Program-made: the position numbers and the translations under genes
The notes under the pieces: model-generated
Seen by the model: only the letters and a program-made list of their open reading frames with translations
Databases searched by the model: none
Told to the model about the DNA's origin: nothing
Shown here: one piece after another, positions 5,841 through 10,164 of the stretch
Layout of the letters: every line of letters starts with the position of its first letter
Numbering within the stretch: position 1 is the first letter of the stretch
Source of the DNA: Peptococcaceae bacterium UBA6116
GTDB lineage: Bacteria > Bacillota > Desulfitobacteriia > Desulfitobacteriales > Syntrophobotulaceae
Assembly: GCA_002423425.1 (NCBI GenBank)
Contig: DIWC01000008.1
Coordinates: forward strand, 1 to 10,164
Reading direction: 5' to 3'
DNA length: 10,164 bases

Positions 5841-7530
5841 GCTTTTCCCTCCAAACCTGCATCATTTTTTTACTTTGGCTTTTCTTTCGAGCTTCAGACC
5901 ATGCCGGTTGTCTGCGTTTGAACTGCCACTGTCGTTTGATTTCGCTACCATCCTTGAGATGAAAGAGTAACTCCTCATTAGAAACCACAGTGATGTTATC
6001 AATTAAATCTACGAATGCAACCTCATCAAATTCGTCGATATCAAGAATGTCAGCAGATATTGATTTCAGCAGGTTTTCCTCAATTCCGCTGTGCCCGCAA
6101 CCGCTATGGGGCGGGCATCTCCAGTGATGGGATTTTTCTCCGCTCACACGGGTGCTGGTGTTCCTTCGTAGATTCTGGTCACATTTGGCGCAACTGATTT
6201 TGCAGGTAAAACAGGTGATGGTTCCTGAACTGCGCGGGTTCTTTTTACTGTAGGCCGACTTTGCCGCACGAGCTTCCTCTGTCCACCAATCCTTTCTGGC
6301 AGTGGACTCCCAATGCTGTGTAATAATCCTGCCATCATAAAAGTGGAATACAAGCTCGTTTGGAGCGGGAACAATAATCTGTTCGATTTGCTCTTTAAAA
6401 AGGTCATCATCGAATTCATCAATGTCAAGCACATCCGCACAAGTTTTTTTCAGCGTTGCTTCAGGAATATCCCTATTGTTGCAACCGGGTCCTTTTCGCC
6501 GTGTGGCACAAATCCACATCTTATAGGAGTTGTCACGCTTGCGGCTTCGGGCAGAACGCTGATAACTCCTACCGCATATGCCGCATTTGATTTTGCTTGT
6601 GAAGCAACCTGTGTTGATTGCCGGATTTGCTATGGCTCCCAGCCCACGGCGGCGGGCAATCTCGGCCTGTACCTTTTCATAAGTTTCAAGTTCAATAATG
6701 GCTTCATGGGAATCCTCTACCCAGTACTGAGGAAGTTCGCCGTTGTTGTTTTTGGATTTATGCGTGATGTGATCCGGTATAAAGACCTTTTGCAGAAGCA
6801 TATTGCCGGTGTACTTCTCGTTGCGAAGTATGGCCCGAATTGAGGTGTTGGAAAAATGTCCGCCTGTGTAAGACTGGATGCCCATTTCCTCGAGCTGTAC
6901 TTCCGTTTGCTCAGCTGATAGCCCTTTGAGAAAATTGTCAAATATCAGCCTTACAATCTTGGCTTCCTCCGGCTCAACAACGAACCGCTCGCCATCCCAA
7001 CGATAGCCGTAAATATTGAATGAATTCGGCCTTCCTTGTTGAAACTTTTTTCTTATCGCCCATTTGACGTTTTCACTGGTTGAGCGGCTTTCCTCTTGGG
7101 CGAAGGAAGCGAGGATGGAGAGCATCAGTTCACCGTCTCCGCTCAATGAATTGATGTTTTCTTTATCGAACCGGACTTCAACTCCGATATCCCGAAGGTG
7201 GCGCACTGCCTCAAGCAGGTCAACAGTATTTCTGGCAAAGCGTGATATGGACTTGGTCAGTACAATATCAATTTTGCCTGCATCACAATCTTCCAGCAGT
7301 CTTTTGAACGCATTGCGATTTTCAGTTGTACCTGAAATGCCTTCATCGGCATACACCCCGGCATATTCCCATTCTCGGCGTTTTTGGATGTATTCGCTGT
7401 AATAGCTGACTTGTGCCGAAAGCGAGTGCAGTGTTCTGCCTTTTTCTTCGGAAACTCTCGCATACGCAGCGACCTTTTTTCTGGTCGGCATAACCGGAGT
7501 AGTCGGCTCTATTTTGCTTATTTTCCGCAT
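5827..7530 (-). CDS. Large serine recombinase, first of a pair, with duplicated C-terminal module (567 aa)
   Basis: The catalytic domain (about 17-165) has the nucleophile Ser27 in AAYARVSEEKG, DEGISGT, TKSISRFARNTVDLL and FAQEESRSTSENV, and the Recombinase domain follows (about 170-300). The C-terminal region contains the same module twice. Copy one covers residues about 308-421 and copy two about 440-548. Each copy has a CxxC...C zinc ribbon (KCGICG; SCAKCD), then a DVLDIDEFD or DILDIDEFD helix, then an NELVFHFYDG or EELLFHLKDG strand, and a Trp-rich end. The start is the ATG at 7530, with AAAGGAG (7538-7544) seven bases upstream; an earlier in-frame GTG at 7551 precedes the ribosome binding site and is rejected. 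It lacks the long coiled coil of its partner. Paired large serine recombinases resemble the ccrA/ccrB logic of staphylococcal cassettes, where both are needed; a joint role here is inferred. Confidence 0.94.
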   Translation of the reverse strand: MRKISKIEPTTPVMPTRKKVAAYARVSEEKGRTLHSLSAQVSYYSEYIQKRREWEYAGVYADEGISGTTENRNAFKRLLEDCDAGKIDIVLTKSISRFARNTVDLLEAVRHLRDIGVEVRFDKENINSLSGDGELMLSILASFAQEESRSTSENVKWAIRKKFQQGRPNSFNIYGYRWDGERFVVEPEEAKIVRLIFDNFLKGLSAEQTEVQLEEMGIQSYTGGHFSNTSIRAILRNEKYTGNMLLQKVFIPDHITHKSKNNNGELPQYWVEDSHEAIIELETYEKVQAEIARRRGLGAIANPAINTGCFTSKIKCGICGRSYQRSARSRKRDNSYKMWICATRRKGPGCNNRDIPEATLKKTCADVLDIDEFDDDLFKEQIEQIIVPAPNELVFHFYDGRIITQHWESTARKDWWTEEARAAKSAYSKKNPRSSGTITCFTCKISCAKCDQNLRRNTSTRVSGEKSHHWRCPPHSGCGHSGIEENLLKSISADILDIDEFDEVAFVDLIDNITVVSNEELLFHLKDGSEIKRQWQFKRRQPAWSEARKKSQSKKMMQVWREKHEQS

Positions 7531-7573
7531 GAACTCACTCCTTTCCAACACTATACATCACTCTAAAAGGGTA

Positions 7574-7750
7574 CTAAGTCAAGCGAATGTGAGAGAATAA
7601 TGTACCCAATAACGGGCGGTATTTCTCGATCAGGAATTGATCAATTACAGCAAACTCATCTGCGGTTATATGGCCTTTTTCATGCATGGACTGCGCAAGC
7701 GAGAGGGACACCTGATATAGTTTTTCAGCTTTGAATTGTTCATCGGTCAT
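7574..7750 (-). CDS. Small SHOCT-like protein of the recombinase operon (58 aa)
   Basis: A short gene starting MTDEQFKAEKLYQ and ending HIRLT. It contains a C-terminal helical hairpin, KGHITADEFAVIDQFLIEKY, resembling the SHOCT-type pattern (Gly-hydrophobic-Thr/Ser-x-x-Glu-Phe). Similar small proteins are regular neighbours of clostridial serine recombinases; their function is unknown to me. Its ATG overlaps the stop of the preceding HTH/zinc-finger gene as ATGA (7747-7750), a strong sign of coupled translation and of a real gene. The first recombinase gene starts 43 bases downstream. SHOCT-type segments are thought to aid oligomerisation, so an accessory role in recombination is possible. 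The gene call is good and the function open. Confidence 0.8.
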   Translation of the reverse strand: MTDEQFKAEKLYQVSLSLAQSMHEKGHITADEFAVIDQFLIEKYRPLLGTLFSHIRLT

Positions 7751-8166
7751 ACCGTTTCACCGCCTTCAAAACGGTCGCGGATATAGCAGTCATGGGAGCA
7801 GTATTTTCTATTGGAATTGCCGTAGGCCGTGAATGTCTTAACGCAAAAGGTACAGGTGAAAGTATAGACAGCTTTTTTATTCACTTTCTCCTGATTGGAA
7901 TTCCACCATTTGACCCTGCAATCTTTGCTGCAGAACTTAGATTCTTTCCGACCTGAAAGCTGCATCAGTACCTTGCCGCACTCTTTGCAATATTTTTTAT
8001 CCGGCGCGACCGGTGTGGTTGTGCTTGATTTCATACCGCCTAGGTTATTTCTTTGGCAGTGGGAAGTGACGGTGCTTTTTGATAGCCCAAGAGCCTGGGC
8101 TATTGTCGCGTACCCACAGCCCTTTTGCCGTAGAGTGGCGATTTGATTTTTCTGTTCATTAGTCAT
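7747..8166 (-). CDS. HTH and double zinc-finger protein of the recombinase operon (139 aa)
   Basis: The N-terminus has a sigma-70 region 4-like or Hin-like helix-turn-helix: LRQKGCGYATIAQALGLSKS then TVTSHCQRN (about 12-40). Two similar Cys4 zinc-binding motifs follow, C60/C63 with C79/C83 and C105/C108 with C123/C127, each a CxxC...CxxxC unit ending in FCSKDC or YCSHDC. This is a DNA-binding protein, probably a regulator or accessory factor of the recombinases. The ATG at 8166 is chosen because GGAGG (8175-8179) lies eight bases upstream; the open frame continues to 8274 but through a hairpin and the terminator of the previous operon. It is the first gene of a four-gene operon with the 58-aa protein and both recombinases. 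The same kind of gene commonly precedes clostridial serine recombinases. Confidence 0.85.
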   Translation of the reverse strand: MTNEQKNQIATLRQKGCGYATIAQALGLSKSTVTSHCQRNNLGGMKSSTTTPVAPDKKYCKECGKVLMQLSGRKESKFCSKDCRVKWWNSNQEKVNKKAVYTFTCTFCVKTFTAYGNSNRKYCSHDCYIRDRFEGGETV

Positions 8167-8174
8167 ATATCGTT

Positions 8175-8188
8175 CCTCCAATCGGAGG
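8175..8188 (-). promoter_or_regulatory. Small hairpin holding the Shine-Dalgarno sequence
   Basis: On the minus strand the message reads CCTCC-GATT-GGAGG, a 5-bp stem with a 4-nt loop, and the GGAGG strand is the ribosome binding site of the HTH/zinc-finger gene. When folded it would hide the site and lower translation of the first gene of the integration operon. The stem is short, so the effect may be modest. Confidence 0.5.
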
Positions 8189-8247
8189 GCAACGGACCCT
8201 CTCACCATCCACAGGACAGAAGAGGGCGGATTGAGTACTGATTGCAG

Positions 8248-8288
8248 AAAAAAATAGCCGCCGAGCGAAATCAATCACCCGGCGGCTA
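8248..8288 (-). terminator. Rho-independent terminator of the lysis operon
   Basis: On the minus strand, TAGCCGCCG pairs perfectly with CGGCGGCTA (8280-8288 with 8255-8263) over a 16-nt loop, followed by seven T. It starts ten bases after the amidase stop codon and separates the lysis genes from the recombinase operon. Confidence 0.92.
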
Positions 8289-8297
8289 CATTAGTCA

Positions 8298-8996
8298 TTA
8301 TTCGGTTTTGATGTAAGCATCGATAAAACCGGCTGCTTTGATTTTCGCGAGCATAGCCTCTGCATTGGACTTCACGCTGAATGCGCCAACCTGTACTCGA
8401 TAGAGTTTCTTTGGCTCCGTCTGCGGGGGTGCTGGAACTGTAATCAGTTTCTTTACATCAGCCCGGAGAGTATCCATACTTTTTCCGTGTTTGGGAAACC
8501 AGTTCATCGGGTCGCCGTGGTTTGAAGCAATGCCCAGTTGATAGCCCTCATAGTGACCGATGATATTTTTTTCGGTCAGTCCATAGGATTTGCAGAGATA
8601 CGCGCACAGCTCCACGGCTTCCTTGTAAACGGCATTAAAATACGTAGCATCGCTCAGACCGTCCTCGCAGATTTCAAAACCTATATGAGTATCGTTAGAG
8701 GATCCGCCGCCATGCCAGCCACGATGATTCCACGGCAGGGTCTGATAGGTGGCGATGCTTCCGTCAGCCAGTTTGCCGATGAAGCCGTGGACGCAGACCT
8801 GTCTGCCATCGGGCTTGTCCTGATTCCAGTGGTTGTTATTCTGGTTTTTCCCAAGAAGACCGTCGTCGGGACCGACATAGCGTTTCAGGTTAGGATTATT
8901 CGCTCCGGTGGAGTGCACTATGATACCCTTGGGTGTGATGGTTTTGCCCGCTTTATAGCAGGCATTGTTTGTCAAAATGAGTTTATGCAGATTCAT
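8298..8996 (-). CDS. Phage endolysin: N-acetylmuramoyl-L-alanine amidase with SPOR domain (232 aa)
   Basis: Cuts the amide bond between muramic acid and the stem peptide of peptidoglycan to release phage. The amidase_2 (zinc amidase) domain covers about residues 20-185. Likely zinc or catalytic residues are His28 (GIIVHSTG), Glu108 (IGFEICED), His148 (IIGHYEGY) and His160/Asp162 (SNHGDPMNWF). A proline-rich linker (VPAPPQTEP) leads to a C-terminal SPOR-type repeat (about 198-230, YRVQVGAFSVKSNAEAML), which binds glycan strands and probably targets the enzyme to the wall. There is no signal peptide, so export through the holin encoded just upstream is expected. The gene overlaps the holin gene by 14 bp and its GGAGGA site lies inside the holin gene. 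The length is normal for such endolysins. Confidence 0.94.
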   Translation of the reverse strand: MNLHKLILTNNACYKAGKTITPKGIIVHSTGANNPNLKRYVGPDDGLLGKNQNNNHWNQDKPDGRQVCVHGFIGKLADGSIATYQTLPWNHRGWHGGGSSNDTHIGFEICEDGLSDATYFNAVYKEAVELCAYLCKSYGLTEKNIIGHYEGYQLGIASNHGDPMNWFPKHGKSMDTLRADVKKLITVPAPPQTEPKKLYRVQVGAFSVKSNAEAMLAKIKAAGFIDAYIKTE

Positions 8997-9399
8997 TTTT
9001 ATTGTCCTCCTTATTCAGCTGCTCCAACACCGCCCTGAGCTTTTCTGGGATAGGCAGGCCAATTTTAGCGGCATTCTCAATAATGCTGATTCCTTCGTTA
9101 GATAAATAGAAGAAGATGACCGCAGTCCTTATTCCGCTTCCGGTTTGAATGAGCTTTGAATCAATGATGTGACCAATAGCTACTAGTGAAAATAGCAGAA
9201 CCTTTTTGAATATTCCTCTGAAGCCAACCTCGCTTGATAGTCGTTTCTCCAGGATGGCCACCATGACGCCTGTCAGGTAGTCGATAACGACAAATGCTAC
9301 CAATGCGTAAAGGAAACCATCCCAGCCACCCAGGAAATACCCGATATAGGCACCCGCAGCGGCAATGACAATCTGAATCGTGTTAACAATGTCTTTCAT
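8983..9399 (-). CDS. Phage holin, toxin-secretion/lysis (TcdE-like) family (138 aa)
   Basis: Small inner-membrane protein that forms pores at the end of the phage cycle so that the endolysin reaches the wall. Hydrophobic segments lie at about residues 6-23, 29-50, 66-80 and 87-100. The family signatures DYLTGVMVAILEKRLSSEVG (40-59) and SNEGISIIENAAKIGLPIP (100-118) are clear, and the tail is highly charged. These match the Phage_holin_4 family that includes clostridial TcdE. AAGGAGG lies about eight bases before the ATG at 9399. It is directly followed by, and overlaps, the amidase gene, the standard lysis cassette. It lies just after a terminator, so it may depend on read-through or late antitermination; no separate promoter is clear. 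Confidence 0.93.
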   Translation of the reverse strand: MKDIVNTIQIVIAAAGAYIGYFLGGWDGFLYALVAFVVIDYLTGVMVAILEKRLSSEVGFRGIFKKVLLFSLVAIGHIIDSKLIQTGSGIRTAVIFFYLSNEGISIIENAAKIGLPIPEKLRAVLEQLNKEDNKNESA

Positions 9400-9424
9400 T
9401 CTTTAATCCTCCTTGATTTAAAAT

Positions 9425-9446
9425 AAAAAGGAGCCCGAAGGCTCCC
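9425..9446 (-). terminator. Terminator after the tail-protein gene
   Basis: On the minus strand, GGAGCC-TTCG-GGCTCC is followed by TTTTTATTTT. The 6-bp GC-rich stem with a stable TTCG loop is a classic intrinsic terminator. It lies about 25 bases after the tail-protein stop. Confidence 0.9.
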
Positions 9447-9469
9447 TAAGCAACTTGTATTTCTTTCAG

Positions 9470-10164
9470 CTAACCAAATATAGTTAGCGACACTACAGGA
9501 CAATCGATATACCCTCCATCTAGGTCCTCACAGGTGAGCCCGATAAACAGGTTTGTAATTTCAGTAGGATCTGAGGCCGCCACAGCTGTGTTAGCAGAAG
9601 TTGCAGATGGTTCGCAGGCGTTTGCGCAGAATGCATAGTTCGCATCGATCAGCTCATTCATAAAGTTAACAGCATAGTAGCCGGTTCCAATATCCGAAAC
9701 TGAATGAATGCCAGCGCCCCTTCTGATGGTGCATCTTCGTAGCGTGATGTTTCCGCTCGTTGTCAAAGAAGTTCCGGCCGTGTATTTAAAGGTATTAGTG
9801 GTCACCTCCGTAATTTTGTATGCACCATCCACTCCTGTACCGGAGGTTATATCAGCGTAGATCATGTGCCCTACCTTATAGCCGTGTCCCGCCAAGGTTA
9901 CCGTTACGGTTGTTGTGCTTTGAGCATAGGTTCCGGTGGCATTTGCATTCGTAATCCCGTTGAACGTCACCCAAGCCAGACAACCACCAAGGGAGGTTCC
10001 ACCGCCGCCAGACACAAATTCAAGACCGCTGCCATCTGCTTTGACAGCCACCACTCTAGATCCTTGTCCTAAATAGCTGTCTGGCGTATCCGTTAATTCT
10101 AAAAAGTCGTGAACATGATCAATCTCTGAGTAAACATTGGTATGCAGGTGGTTCGTGTTTGCCT
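9470..10164 (-). CDS. Phage tail-fibre-like structural protein, C-terminal 230 aa (partial)
   Basis: The reading frame stays open to the right window edge, so the N-terminus is missing. The visible part starts with a His-rich piece (NHLHTNVYSEIDHVHDF) and then LELTDTPDSYLGQG and VKADGSGLEFVSGG, the spacer-like repeat common in phage tail fibres and long structural proteins. A beta-rich domain follows (GTYAQSTTTVTVT, GYKVGHMIYADITSGTGVDG, SLTTSGNITLRR). The end contains SVSDIGTGYYAVNFMNELID and ANYAF, a C-terminal domain type known from many phage tail and receptor-binding proteins. The GTG at 10054 is not a real start, because the family pattern continues upstream without a break. It lies before the lysis genes, the usual order of late phage genes. 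A role in host recognition or tail-tip structure is likely but inferred. Confidence 0.85.
   Translation of the reverse strand, partial: ANTNHLHTNVYSEIDHVHDFLELTDTPDSYLGQGSRVVAVKADGSGLEFVSGGGGTSLGGCLAWVTFNGITNANATGTYAQSTTTVTVTLAGHGYKVGHMIYADITSGTGVDGAYKITEVTTNTFKYTAGTSLTTSGNITLRRCTIRRGAGIHSVSDIGTGYYAVNFMNELIDANYAFCANACEPSATSANTAVAASDPTEITNLFIGLTCEDLDGGYIDCPVVSLTIFG

Noticed and set aside
6313..6843. Plus-strand open frame of 176 codons
   Set aside because: It is entirely inside the well-supported recombinase gene on the other strand, with no ribosome binding site and no recognisable domain.
7531..7551. GTG start seven codons upstream for the first recombinase
   Set aside because: The ribosome binding site at 7538-7544 lies inside this extension, so it points to the ATG at 7530.
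8197..8226. CCCTCT/AGAGGG inverted repeat before the HTH/zinc-finger gene
   Set aside because: The arms are only six bases with an 18-base loop and no promoter boxes nearby, so chance is likely.
8167..8274. N-terminal extension of the HTH/zinc-finger gene
   Set aside because: It runs through the terminator of the lysis operon and the gene's own ribosome binding site; the extra residues look non-coding.
8538..9038. Plus-strand open frame of 166 codons
   Set aside because: It is opposite the clear amidase gene and its sequence is the antisense shadow of it.
1..10164. CRISPR array, rRNA gene, complete insertion sequence or riboswitch
   Set aside because: No regularly spaced repeats, rRNA-like sequence, transposase with inverted ends or known riboswitch pattern was seen.

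Overview
The window reads as part of the chromosome of a low-GC Gram-positive bacterium, most likely a clostridial-type Firmicute. The reasons are strong AGGAGG-type ribosome binding sites on almost every gene, consensus sigma-A promoters, and clostridial-style large serine recombinases, holin and amidase. It holds one end of a prophage or related integrative element, next to an accessory (defence-like) segment that starts just downstream of a tRNA gene.

Left part (1-2500, mostly + strand, AT-rich). The window opens on the last 22 bases of a tRNA (probably tRNA-Thr) with its terminator. A short XRE regulator follows, with a textbook promoter carrying an embedded palindromic operator. Next is a type III-like DNA methyltransferase (Mod) that breaks off exactly where the catalytic DPPY motif should begin. 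After a gene-free stretch with GATAAT/ATTATC repeats comes an intact 481-aa protein with a C-terminal PD-(D/E)XK nuclease core. This looks like a decayed restriction-modification locus with an orphan nuclease beside it.

Middle part (2500-4240). A decayed 3' end of a serine recombinase gene (- strand) lies directly against the stop codon of a 224-aa CI-like repressor (- strand). Divergent from the repressor are a single-membrane-span protein and a small protein of unknown function (+ strand). The two divergent promoters share a palindromic TTGTACAA that serves as the -35 region in both directions, which is a compact repressor-controlled switch.

Right part (4240-10164, all - strand, visibly more GC-rich). 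Transcribed right to left, it holds the C-terminal part of a phage tail-fibre-like protein, a terminator, a holin, an amidase endolysin with a SPOR domain, and another terminator. The integration module follows: an HTH/double zinc-finger protein, a 58-aa protein overlapping it by ATGA, a 567-aa large serine recombinase with a duplicated C-terminal module, and a second 530-aa large serine recombinase that overlaps the first by 14 bp. The operon ends at a terminator shared with the convergent small gene.

Taken together, the tail-lysis-integration order shows the prophage end. The repressor cassette lies between the recombinases and the chromosome-like defence remnants, a position where prophages often carry lysogenic-conversion genes. 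No CRISPR array, rRNA gene or insertion sequence is visible. The most interesting items are the orphan nuclease, the shared-35 genetic switch with its membrane protein, the duplicated zinc-ribbon module in one recombinase, and the recombinase fossil that suggests repeated insertion at this place.
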